Shown here: piece by piece, positions 1-11,033 of the stretch
How the letters are laid out: every line of letters starts with the position of its first letter
Position numbering within the stretch: the stretch's first letter is position 1
NCBI GenBank assembly: GCA_973895155.1
Contig: OZ316891.1
Location: 3,844,001-3,908,000 of the forward strand
DNA: 64,000 bases
Direction: 5' to 3'
From: Marsupella aquatica
Lineage: Eukaryota > Marchantiophyta
Notes under the pieces: model-generated
What the model was told of the DNA's origin: nothing
What the model saw: the letters and a program-made list of their open reading frames with translations, nothing else
Database searches by the model: none
Translations under genes and position numbers: made by a program

Positions 1-2435
1 CATGGGAGGTTCATGGTCATGAAGTAAATGTACAAATATTCTACTAAATGTAGAATGTTGGAAGTGTTATAAGAATGAAATTTAAAGTTTAAACTACTGG
101 GTTGACACGTACAATGATTAATACCTTGGTGAGAGGGCGAATGATCTTCATGTGACACGAAGCTTGGACTATGCAATAAAGACACAAAATCGAAATTAGA
201 TTCAAGTAATGATTGAAGCTTCTTTTAGAGAAGTAAGAGAAATTAAACAAGATATTCTAAGATAATATATAGATGCATTGATTAACATGCCTTGTAGACA
301 AAAAGTAAAGGGGGTGGAAGAACTGAATTAGTTCTAACAGAAGAGAAAGCAAGAGCGACATTGTCTAAAGCAGATTGCATGAAAATAAGTCTTCCACCAT
401 ATGACAGCATATAGCAGTCTATGAACAAGCACATTCATTTGATTGTCCTTTCTTGAATTCTTGAAGCCAAGTGCATACCGTAGTAGATGGCAGACTTTCG
501 GGTCGCTGGTCAAGCTCAAGCCTAGTAGGGCGTCTCAAGCCTCTTGGTTTTGGCTTTGGTCACGGTCACACAAAGTTTCCTGGACGTAAGTGGTGGACTT
601 GCAAATACATAGTTTACCACTTATGACCATTGAAGTCCACAACTCATGCTTTTAGGCCAGGGATATTCCCCTAGTATAGTATCAGTGGTATATATGCTTA
701 TTTTATTAGAAGTTCCTAGGATCGTCACAAGTTGTGTGCACTAGACTGGTCGCCATGAGCTCTCAAATTCTTGAAGTTCAAATTATATGACCTTTCCAGG
801 CCCCTTCTCAGGGCCAGTGCCAGGGCCCAAGCAAGCTAGTGCGAACACAGCTAGGCAAAATCTATGAACGAGAAATGAACTCTTCTAGGCTGGTAGAGCC
901 AAGAAGGTATGGTTCATGCAATCTAGTATACTTAGTCGGATGACAAATACGGCTACTGCTATCACCAAGTGAAGGGCAGAAACGCTGTGTCTAGAAATCT
1001 AATAAATCATTCATACACACGACGTCAACACTTAGGATCCAATTAGAAGATGTACATATAGCCTATATACCATAATGATATGACTGGTAGTGTTACCACC
1101 AATAATTAAATACAGAAAGAGAATCTCGAGAGTTTGCAAATTAAATTTGACAATTTATCTCATGTCTAGAAGTAAAGAATCTGCAATGCCATTTCAGATA
1201 AAGTTCAGTGACTATTGAAACTTCCCTGGAAGCAGATGACCACGAGGTTATAGATGCATCCCATCAAGTGCTACACGAATTATGTCTTCCAAGAAAGGCG
1301 TGAGTCAATCAGACAATGACAAATCACGCCGTTTGTTTTTTGACCCCTAACTTCCATATGCTTCATTGATTAGGTCTTCTGACTTAACAATGGAATTAAA
1401 AAGCCATCCACGTGACTGGAAGTGAGGCCCTCAAGGTCCTGACAGATAGAAAGGGCAATAAAAATTTCATTAAACACCCTGAGTCACATGTTGAAGTTGG
1501 TCTTGGGCATAAATTCTGGAATACATCTATTGATTGGTGCTAATAAACTGGATAGCCCACGGGAGAAGGATTCAAATGCTTATGTGTACTTGTCTTTTTA
1601 GCTAGCTACTTACCAGCTGCCCTGTGACTTAACAAAAACACCATTACCTGCTAAATTTGCCTAAATCCCCATCACTGAGTTTGGGTTCTACTCTATTCTA
1701 GTCCAAATCTCCATCACCATCTTGGAAAGCTTAATTGATCCATTCCTGGTTTATGAGGGTGGCCCTTCACCTCACGCCTCAAGTCATAATCCTTGCTCCC
1801 TTGATTTAGTGATATGCAAGAAAAATGAAGAGGGAGGGAGGAGAGAGGCACACAATCATACACACACAAAATGGACTCTTATAGTTCCTTTAGTGGACAT
1901 ATGCTTCAATATAATTATGCTCAGATCGGAGACACAAAAGATTCAAATGTTTACGTAATTATGCCAAAACCACCTCTCTGCTTACTCTAGAATCTTTGTA
2001 GAAATCATAGGAGTTGCTTTGAAGAAAATTACCTTGTCTTGGATTTGAAAACACATAGAAATACAACCCTAACTAGTGTAAAATAAAAGACTCCCAATTG
2101 ACAAATAATGAAGATGGCTCGTTGTGCCAGTATCAAAATAAAACATCAGACAAGAGTTTCATGGTTTGGAATCCTCACCATCACCCTCACACGGTGAGCA
2201 TCTAAGAGCAATATATTGGTTTGAAAACAGACAGTCTCTATTGAATGACAAGACACCAAAAGAACAATTGAAATGAAAAGGCGCAAGAACAAAACGGTCC
2301 ATAAAATGAGCCAATAACAGATCGAGCTATCATCAATTAAATCAATTTACTAGCAGAGAGACAAACACACAAATAAAATTCAGCTCTCCATGATGTCCTG
2401 CCCTGCCCTACTTGGAAAACCTAAATGAGGGATAG
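1..2435. other. Intergenic, nothing recognised
   Basis: Only short random-looking ORFs. I see no domain, RNA gene, long repeat or transposon end. Base composition is mildly AT-rich and ordinary for plant intergenic DNA. Confidence 0.5.
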
Positions 2436-2726
2436 AAAAACCCTCACTATAATTATGGAGCCCTCCATATCACCTGCAATGTTTAGGAATAAGCACCTGC
2501 CATAAAAATAATATATTTTGTGAACTTCATTTCCCCTATTAATTTGGAATACTCTTGAATACTTCCAAAATAATTTCTTTAAAAAACCTATCTTTATCTA
2601 TGTATCTCAAATTGAATATCCAATATACATATTTTTAAAGTTATAGTTTTTTTAATTGAATTAAAACTCTATCCTTACTTGTATGTCACGATGGGTCACT
2701 TGCAAGATTTTGAGTGCCCTCCCTGA
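2436..2726 (+). mobile_element. Diverged MITE-1 copy
   Basis: This stretch follows the MITE-1 order seen in better copies: CCCTCACTATAATTATGGAG, then ATCACCTGCAATGTTTAGG, then a TTGGAATACTCTTGAA block, and an end resembling GTCACTT...CCCTCCCTGAG. Identity is clearly lower than in the copies at 36.2 and 61.5 kb, and I found no convincing target-site duplication. It is probably an old member of the family; exact ends are uncertain. Confidence 0.5.
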
Positions 2727-5103
2727 GTTTCAACATAGGTGACTTTGGTCCACCTTGGACTTGCATGGGCTCTGGAATCCTGGGGGTGGAAAGAATTTTG
2801 GGATCCTGGGAGTGCAAAAACTTCTGAGAACTCGAAGAATCTCACCAATTTGTCATGTTAGCTAAGGGAGCAGAGCTTTGTGAAATAGTTCCACTGGTGC
2901 CCATTTTTGTCAAGTTCAACAAATTTATGTCAATGTGTTGAATTCACTGAGTGTCCCTCTTGCGCTAGTTTTTCAAGTTCAACAAATTTGACTTTGAATT
3001 TGCAAATTCACTCACAATGTCCCTAATGTACCAGGCCCACCATCTTGCAACGGCAATGACCACTGTTCCTGTGGGTCCACCTTAATTGAAACTTGCCCAT
3101 AATAGGAATGGAGCAAGCGGCCAGATGAAGGGACCTCCAGCAGAACAAAAATTATCTCCATTTATGCAAAAGTCAGGCCCCTCTCAAGTTTATTTAGGAT
3201 TGGCAGAACTTAAGAAAGAACTAACCCCAACATTTTCTAGAGTGAACTCTGGCACTATCTCCCTAATGCACGGCCCAGATTAGGTCTTGGATATCAGAAA
3301 TGAGAAAAAACTGCCCCACTCAGATGTCTTGTAGAGTAGATCTGTCTTAGAAGATCTGATTCTGGCATTGTTCTCCAATCATTCTACTAGGGCATCTCAA
3401 CCTTCCTCCGGCCTTGGTTAAGGGGAAAAAAATGGTGGACACACAAATACTTGTCTGCACACTAGTGCTTCCCGATTGAATCTGATAGTTTCCGAACACC
3501 TCTTTTTGCCGCCTACCTGAAGATTTGAGACACCCTATTTGGGGGTCTCAAATGTCTCCTGCGGGCAATACAAAGCCGGCTGAGATGGATGCTTGAAAGT
3601 GTGGACGTGGGCCCATGAAGCGGGCACCCAACTTTGATAAGGACAAAATTGAATAATTTTAAGCTCCCCCGGGGCCTAACTGGCTGGACGTTGTGTAAGT
3701 TTGCATACACAAAAGTAGTGGGAGGTCAAATGCCGCGACCCCATGGTGCAGACCTGCCTCACAGACTTCCATACACTTTTTGCCCACAGCAGTAACTCTA
3801 GAGGCGGGCCCCCTTATGCTCGTCAGCCCGGGATATTTGAGACCCCCTATTGGCCCCCTTATGCAGGTCAGCCAGGGATATTTGAGACCCCAAATCGTAG
3901 CAGTAGTAAATTGGAATGTAGGGTACGCCCATTGTAGGAGTCGGAGTAGATATTGTTGGATCCGGTTGTGCTCATATCCATGTCTTCCAAATCACCAAGT
4001 ATAGTCTGCACTTCCATTTTCTTGCAGCTTACAGGGAGATGGCAATTCCCCTCTTGATTGGCTCGTGTAAGCAATTAAATCATGCGTTTTTCTGATGTAG
4101 CTGAATGGTCAAGTTGCTTGCGTGCAGCTCTCCCTATCAGCCTTCTAGTCAGACTTGCTATTCAAGTATTTGCATCTATTTCCGGGGTCCATTTGTGATT
4201 CTTGTCTTGGTCCAGACCATGTTCTCTCTCCAACGATCCAATTTCGATCAGTCTCCACCACTTACTAGGCCCTTTCTTCGGACAATTCAGTGGGGGCACT
4301 TCCACGTTTTAGACCACGAATTCGATAAACCCATACCCGTGCAATTTTGGCAGGAAGATTTGTGGACGGGGTCTGGAGAACCAAACTCGAAGCTAACGAA
4401 CTGAACTCGAAGCTAACGAGCCCATGGCAGTGATACATGTGGAGGCTTGAAGCCAAGCGTGGATCGAGCAATTGAACCCATGCCTGACCAACTATGTCAC
4501 TCCAAGTAGAGTCGCACACCTGAACTCTTGCTTGACTAACCCTTGCTTGACGACTACGAGGATGCCATGTGCTAGCTGTAACATCAAATCTAGTCTAGAC
4601 TATGACTCAATCTATGGTGCTCGATACTAAATTAGGGTGTTCTTCGAAGATGCCTGGCTTTTGTCACCAGGAAGATTTGAAGGTTGCTTCGACCTGTGTA
4701 AGGGAAGCATTAGGACACCCTCTCGTCCAATGTTTTACTTTCTGGTGAGCAGTTCTGGTACGTTTCCTGCGGGTAATTGCGACTCGGTGCTCATCGTGCT
4801 CATCGTGCGTTCACGGTGGTCGAGACTATCTCACTTCAATGTCAGGCTGATTGCGACACACTGATTTATTGTAAGTTACAGCCCAGATCGAACCTATTGG
4901 CTCGAAATTTGTTAGTGGGAATTCCGGTTGCCATCAGCGGAGCGCAGAGACTCGGAGCGAAGTGGTAGTGTTCGGTAATTTTCGGTCGTCCTCGAGGGTG
5001 TGAGGGAAAGCTGATGCACGCTAGCTAAAGGGGTTTATGACCGTGCTATCGATTAGTCTCTCGATCAGGCATCTCAAATTCGTTTGTACAGTATTGAGGA
5101 GTA
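2727..5103. other. Intergenic region with small repeats
   Basis: No coding region recognised. It holds a partial direct repeat with the core AAGTTCAACAAATTT near 2914 and 2977, a hairpin at 3523-3553 (ATTTGAGAC / GTCTCAAAT) and a 45-bp tandem repeat at 3809-3898. The last few hundred bases should contain the promoter and 5' leader of the LEA_2 gene, but I see no unambiguous TATA box. Confidence 0.45.
3809..3898. repeat. 45-bp direct repeat, two units
   Basis: Two adjacent units begin CCCCCTTATGC at 3809 and 3854 and share GGGATATTTGAGACCCC. A third, inverted and looser relative of the ATTTGAGACCCCCTATT core forms the hairpin at 3523-3553. It is a local duplication; I see no coding role. Confidence 0.7.
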
Positions 5104-5781
5104 ATGGGAGCAGACATGGCCGACGCAGGCAAATTTGCCACCGAGACAGGAGAGTCGACACATCTTCCTTTTCCTGCAATATACCACGAGAGAGGTCGAT
5201 GCGGGTGCAATCGGGGATGTACCTTCGAACACCGTGACTGCCATACTTGTTTCCTCGCTTGCCTCCGTTACCTCTTTATCGTAGAGTTGGTTTCACTCCT
5301 GTGCTTACTAGTCTGGGCGGTGGTTCAGCCGACAGCTCCCACATTCGACATAGAGAATGTCCATATCTCTGGCCTCAACACGACGTCTTTGCCTATCATT
5401 GCGAAAACTACTTTCGTAATAACGGCTCGCAACCCCAACAAGCTCAGGAGCATTCACTACGACCTCATCGGCGTAACTATGGAAGTGTATGGACACTCCA
5501 TAGGCGAGGGCAGCATTCCTCCCTTTCACCAGGGCCACAAGAAAACCACCTTCCTCTCCGGGGACATCGGCCCGATAGAAGTGACATTTGATTCGGAAAC
5601 TCTTGCCCTCCTGAGCACTGAGCGCACGAATGTGCCGTTGCGTGCCAAGCTGGAAGTGAAAGGTCGTCTGGCGGGCATCTCTATTTCACATAATCTTAAT
5701 ATGGAAGTCCACTATAACCTCACCGTCGACCTCACTCGTTCAAGCGGATCGCAGGTTAATTACAAGGTGTGCTCGTTGTAG
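5104..5781 (+). CDS. LEA_2 / NDR1-HIN1-like (NHL) membrane protein
   Basis: Single-exon ORF of 225 residues. A short hydrophilic N-terminus with a cysteine cluster (about residues 33-53, CGCNRGC...CHTCFLAC) precedes one hydrophobic segment at about 57-75 (YLFIVELVSLLCLLVWAVV). The rest matches the LEA_2 fold used by plant NHL proteins, including the family hallmark NPNK near 111-114 followed by IHYD. Length and layout are typical of the family. NHL proteins are usually single-pass plasma-membrane proteins with the LEA_2 domain outside; some act in pathogen or abiotic stress responses, but a role here is inference. The first in-frame ATG (5104) is used; a second Met at residue 5 is possible. 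Potential N-glycosylation sites (NTT, NLT) lie in the outer domain. No neighbouring gene is linked to it. Confidence 0.85.
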   Translation: MGADMADAGKFATETGESTHLPFPAIYHERGRCGCNRGCTFEHRDCHTCFLACLRYLFIVELVSLLCLLVWAVVQPTAPTFDIENVHISGLNTTSLPIIAKTTFVITARNPNKLRSIHYDLIGVTMEVYGHSIGEGSIPPFHQGHKKTTFLSGDIGPIEVTFDSETLALLSTERTNVPLRAKLEVKGRLAGISISHNLNMEVHYNLTVDLTRSSGSQVNYKVCSL

Positions 5782-7999
5782 AAGCATTGAATGCCCTGGT
5801 TGCCAGGTTAATCATGATAATAATCTGTCTGTACTAGGTTTTCTCGATCCAGAGCTTGACATCCGCTCAACACTTCATGAAAAATGAAGTTTGTTATATA
5901 GTGGATTGATTTCAGCATCCCATCATTGTGTAGAGAGGTGTTCTTGTGACCGACACAGGAGCTTCGGTGTGAGGCTTGAAACTCGGCTTGAAAGCACTAA
6001 CATTGTGAAAGCGTTAATTACATGGTTCGGCATATTACTCCATTTTTCCTGCCCTTGGAATTTATTTGCTAGTTTAGTGTGATCACGTGATTTCAATTGG
6101 TCAATTCCGTCAAACTTGTTGCAGTTCAAGCTCACTATTAGTAACAGTTTTACGATCTTCGGCTAATTCTGTGAATTACTTTTGTATTAAAGGTCCAATT
6201 TTAGGACAGAAGTTCTATGAGAATTTTCATTCACGCAGTTTCGTCGCCAGTTTGTGTTGAAAACTTCCTACAGTAGCAATGGATGGTGGTTCCTCTAATT
6301 CACTCAAATCTTCAAGTGTCGAATAGGGACGCTTATTATTGTATAGGACTCCATTGCTTTCCAGTGAAAGACCATTTAATCATTCTGTGTTTGATAGTAT
6401 GTCTGAGCATGGGTGATGCGAGGGGTGATGCTGTAACCTAGAGGAGATAAGGTACAATGAAACCGTTCACGTCTATGTTGTATCTGTCAGCAATGTACGT
6501 GACAGTAAAGAAATAGATGATGAAATACTGTGACCCAGATGCAGAACCTATAGGCATCTATCATTAAGGACTAGTGACAGAAGTTGTTCAATTAGTTGTA
6601 AGCTTGCTGACCAATAAATGTTGGTCTGATTGCGCTTTTCGTGGACTAAATGCACACATTCCTTCACTCTTACAACTTGAATTCAGGTCAGTTTCTTCCA
6701 TGTGCGAACCAAATTCAAATCTGGAAATGTCTCCAATCCTGGTCAGGAATCCAGTCGATTGGTCAAAGAGAGACTTACAAGACTTACATGTATATATGCT
6801 TCATGTTGTGGAAAACAAATAGAGATGCAGGAAACTAACTACCGTAGATATCTCATCAAAATCTCCAATCCTCACAAGATGTTTAGTATGAACCATTGGA
6901 ACATCAAGATGTGTAATGAGCTGGCTAATTGTAAGCCTTCTGATTTCAGGGCCTTGCTATCAAAACCCCATTTCCATAGAGAAATTCTGACACGGAGCAT
7001 TCATTAATCTTTATTATCTCACCCATTAAAATTAGCTAGACACACAAGATCCAAGTTGGGGTCTCACTATTACAAAAAAGGCATATCCCATGTTCTAAAT
7101 GAAAACTAAAATTTAAGTAAACATTAAAATTTTAGGCTCTTTTAATGTGAGACTAGACTATTAGACAAAATTTTAATTAAGTACTAGTCTAAATTGATAG
7201 GGGTATATAGGGGTAATTGTTTTGGTGGAATTTTTTCTTCTTAAGTTGTAGGGTGTATTAATGTTGATGTGGCACGCAATGGAGGCTCTGTATAATCATA
7301 TCCCCTAGAATGCAAAACATGTAAACCAAAAGATCCCAATAACGTCAGTAACTAAGTTAGTTAAACCTATCTGTTTGGGGCATTCTCTCAAAGTGAAAAA
7401 TCCCTCGCCAGGCCAAAGGCCTTACAGCTTTGATTTGGGGACAATGCCCTCGAGTGAGGGGAACTACTGTAAGCCTTACACATAGTAGGGATTCTTTCAG
7501 AAGAATAGTAATTTAGTTTGGAGTGTAATCCCTCTCTGACTGATCGCTTTGATTACATAGGCCTACGGATTCTCTGGATGGGCACAAATGAGTACAAACC
7601 GCTTTAGTAGAAGAGGGCATGAGTGATGCCCTTCAGAGCTCGTCCTGAATGAAATCAAACCGTCTTATTTATAGAACTTTATGAGAAATGCCCACCTAAT
7701 TTACAAGGAAAGTGCTCCGACTCATTCCAATTAAACTCGAGTTATAATCACTTCAAATCAGACTGTCAATCCTTGGTAGATTCATTGTGCTTAGCTTGTT
7801 CTCAGCTTCCTTCCAATGCGAAGTATCTCCATGAGTCTTGCATGTGCAGAGTCCTTTGAGTTTCCGGCCTGAATTCAGCACCTAGCATGCCAACATTGAC
7901 TGAGATTTGTATGCCTCAACGTCGTTAGGGAGGCCTGATTGCATACGAAGTGGAGAACCAACGGTAAGGGCCAGAATCATTTCCTGCGCTTGAGTTCTG
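5782..7999. other. Intergenic, nothing firm
   Basis: The first part is the probable 3' flank of the LEA_2 gene. Around 7055 the string TTGGGGTCTCACTAT resembles a MITE-1 end, but the body that follows does not clearly match, so I do not call an element. The rest has only short ORFs without recognisable domains. Confidence 0.4.
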
Positions 8000-8058
8000 G
8001 ACTTTACATGGCTGTGTTAGAAAGAATGATACAATTTCTAACACAGCCATGTAAAGTC
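8000..8058. repeat. Perfect 24-bp inverted repeat (hairpin)
   Basis: The arms 8000-8023 (GACTTTACATGGCTGTG...) and 8035-8058 are exact reverse complements around an 11-base loop. Such a perfect stem is rare by chance. It could be a fold-back remnant or an RNA hairpin; the stem is too short to call a microRNA precursor. Confidence 0.9.
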
Positions 8059-8164
8059 TGGATGTGGAAAGGACAAGCAGGTTCGCACAGGCTATGGTGG
8101 AACGCTAAGGCGCGAAAACTTGTAAGGGGGTCCATGCAAGCCTCCGCTTAGGCATGTATGATAA

Positions 8165-8325
8165 CCGTAGTCAATGTACTAATAATGCAAGGTTTTCAAA
8201 CCAGTCTTCGTGAGGCGGTATTGGCTCCTAACCTGTGCACATTTTCCGTAGTCAATGTACTAATAATGAAAGGTTTTCACATCAATCTTCGTGAGGTGGT
8301 ATGGCTCCTAACCTGTGCACATTTT
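8165..8325. repeat. 81-bp tandem duplication, two units
   Basis: Units start CCGTAGTCAATGTACTAATA at 8165 and 8246 and both end near CCTGTGCACATTTT. They differ by scattered substitutions and one base in length (81 and 80). The plus frame stays open through both units (VVNVLIM...LREVV...), but no family is recognised and coding is doubtful. Confidence 0.85.
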
Positions 8326-8521
8326 CCACGAGCCGAGTTATTAATTAATGAACCAACGAGTCATAGAGAAACTTCAAAAACTCACAAGTGACAACTTCAT
8401 CAGCTCCGACACAAGTTCGGGCTCATGTTTCTTGAATTGGCTATCTTTACCTTGAAATACTATCTGTTACTAACTGTAGATGTGGCTGCCATTTTATTTT
8501 AGTTGGAAGCCGGTTTGAAAT

Positions 8522-9715
8522 CTACATACAGGATGCCGAGGAATTCTCCCAATGAATGGCAGCAGATTCCATTTTTCCAGCTCTGATTGCATCCTGAACG
8601 CACCACACCCATCTGATCATCAGTTTGTAGCTAGAGTCCCTGCCTGAAAATCCCAAATCCACCTTGTTGAACTGCAGACCACAAGTAGTGGTTGATTGAT
8701 CGCTTACGATCTCAGGATTTGTAAGGACGTCTAGCAAAATGTTTGATGTACGTGCCAAGCAAGGCTGTGCTGCAGTTTTACTTTCTAAAAAAGTCTGCGC
8801 TGCGATCGCAAAGCTCCATAAAGTAACTTAAAAAATTAGAATAATTATCATACTTTTGATGTTTACCTTCGAATCCCATGATAACGAAAGCACTCCCGAT
8901 GGACTCCTTTTCGTGGTTCTGCTTCTGTGGCTTGTCAAAATTCGGAGTCCTGGAGATTGGTACTGTTGCGTCCAATTGATCGACCTACACAGTAATGACA
9001 TTAAAGTGAGTCAAGGACCAAGTAGCAACTCTCTCCGTTCTCACATTTCTGCTATGCACTCGAATCGTGAGAATAATTTTGATGAATCTCTTTGAGTACG
9101 ATTTTGGTAGACATGACTTCACACACTAACAGGGAAATATCAAAACGGAGCGGGAAACGGAGTCGACTTCGCAAGCAACAGAAATTGAAATTTATTCCTC
9201 GGGAATTGGAGTTTGGGTGGGTGGGCAGCAGATTATTAAATGATTTACAATTAGTTTCAATTCCATGACTCGGAAAAACAACAAGAAGAAACTCATATAG
9301 GAGACTAGTTTCTGGTCATTTTGATAACTGCAAATCGAAGAGCTTTGAAGCTATCAGCACCAAAGCTTTTGAAGCTATCAGCACCAGGCCGAGGACAAAT
9401 CTTACACGAATATATGCAGCGTCCACTTACCAGGGATTGACTTCGTAAGCTTCTGTAGCGAGTGCTTTACATCTCATGATGAGAAGCCACTGACTGCAAG
9501 TGCAGTACCTGCAGAGAAAATTTATAAAAACGCCATTGGTGAATGATATAGTCAATCCATTTGAGGGGGCAGGGCATATTCCTCTGGTTGAATGCTTCAT
9601 ATATTTCAACAAATATACTATCATTAAGTTCCTGAAATTTTGATTCTTAATTGTGTGCGTGAATCTGAACAAAACATCTTGACAAACTCCAGAAATATCG
9701 GCCATATCGATCCTG
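8522..9715 (-). CDS. Possible spliced gene, unknown product
   Basis: Three minus-strand open segments join in phase at good splice signals. The first runs from an ATG at 9715 (MADISGVCQDVLF) to 9431, where the donor is CCCTG|GTAAGT; an optional intron inside it could end at TTCTCTGCAG before 9508. The second is 8984-8867, with acceptor CTGTGTAG and donor GAAG|GTAAAC. The third is 8671-8522, with acceptor GTCTGCAG, reading FNKVDLGFSGRDSSYKLMI and ending at a stop. The phases (2 nt carried, then 0) agree across the chain, which random sequence would not often give. I recognise no family. The 5' end may lie further upstream near 10 kb. The intron at 9430-8985 carries a 23-24-bp direct repeat (GAAGCTATCAGCACCA at about 9347 and 9370). 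Confidence 0.35.
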
Positions 9716-9768
9716 CAACTCCGGATGGCAGCATGTAGGGATAATGCAGAAGTGAATTCAAAATACAA

Positions 9769-11033
9769 AGTGTATTGACCTCTATACTCTATGGTCTAGA
9801 ACAGGCACATGTTCTTTGAGGTCGATGTCGAGGATGCAGCAGGCTCAACGCCTTGTGCCATTTCAGCTTGTAGTCTTGCTGAATCTTTCCTCATCTGTTC
9901 GATCGGTGGTAACCATGGCCAATATTACTTCAACTTCCACCATTGCTTCGTTTTACTCGATGTCTTCACATGCTTGTACCACCTTAGGGGGCGTATACCG
10001 ATATTCCAGAATTCCCATACAATCTCTCGAATGCAGCCTCGAACTGAACCTCGAAGCCTCAGATTGGACCTCTTCAATGTCCAATCCAGAAACCCAGCAC
10101 TATTCGAACGAGAAATCAAAATATGTGGCGGTTACAGTCGATCACTCCAGTACTGTATGGACAATGGAATTGGTTTGTGAAGCGCTGTAGTGAATTTTTA
10201 AAAGTACTACACGAATTGACCTTGAAACGGCTCTCCAATTTCCTCTTAGCCTTAACCTGTGGCACACAATTTACCGTTATGCAGTTAACTGAAGCATTGA
10301 CATGCTGCGACTATTACTCTTATCGAACGTTAGATGATGCGAGAGCTTTGGACCTTTATAAATTCTGATGTTGAAATAAAGAATTTTTCATAGAAAGGAG
10401 GTCATTCAGGGATCGAGCTATTCGGAATTATTTACTCATTAGCGGAACAAGAATCTGTATGATTCGCTAAAGTACAATTTAAACTAGCTGTGAATCCATC
10501 ATGGACTCTCGGATAAAGGTCTGGGATCAATAGCCGCATACGAAATCCTAACTAAATCTGATAAAGTCTACCAAAACTCGAAAAGTATGCGCGAGCAAGC
10601 TAGGTCGAAAACTAAGGTAAAGGGAAGCTGGATCGTTCTACAGCAGAGGAGTGTAATAGCAATCAGTGGTTCCAATGAACTGAGCTCTGACCTGGCGATC
10701 AGTGCACAAGCATAGAGAACCTAAGAGGTTATGACGTCTAAAGTCTGTAGAGCAAACCACCTGCCTTTGGCTATCTTCCATTTTCCGTGAATTGGTTAGC
10801 GGAGAGTCTCCTATTTTGTGCAGGAAATGGGCTGTTTGTGAGGGAAAAGTGTGCTCCCTTCTTAGAAATAGTGGGGAAAGTGAGTGCCTTAATCCCCTAG
10901 TTCAGAAATGTATCCCTCCGTCATGGTCATGGTTTCTATTTAGGAGTGTGCATGATCTCCCTGAAAAGAGATCTCATAGCTCGTCTTGTGTGTGCGGTCA
11001 AACTTTGGAAATGACGCAAATGCTTACTCGGTG
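9769..11033. other. Ambiguous coding-like segment, then intergenic
   Basis: Between about 9800 and 10190 both strands are open for over 100 codons in several frames, and I cannot decide between them. A minus-frame stretch (EQMRKDSARLQAEMAQG) looks helical and could be an upstream exon of the 8.5-9.7 kb candidate. A plus-strand ORF of 124 codons (9816-10190) is the alternative. From 10190 to 11033 I see nothing. Confidence 0.3.

Noticed and set aside
7055-7300. Further MITE-1 copy starting TTGGGGTCTCACTAT
   Set aside because: Only the first ~15 bases match; the body and the right end do not, and no 8-bp duplication was found.
8000-8058. MicroRNA precursor
   Set aside because: The stem is only 24 bp with an 11-base loop and no extended arms; plant precursors are usually longer. 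Kept only as a hairpin.
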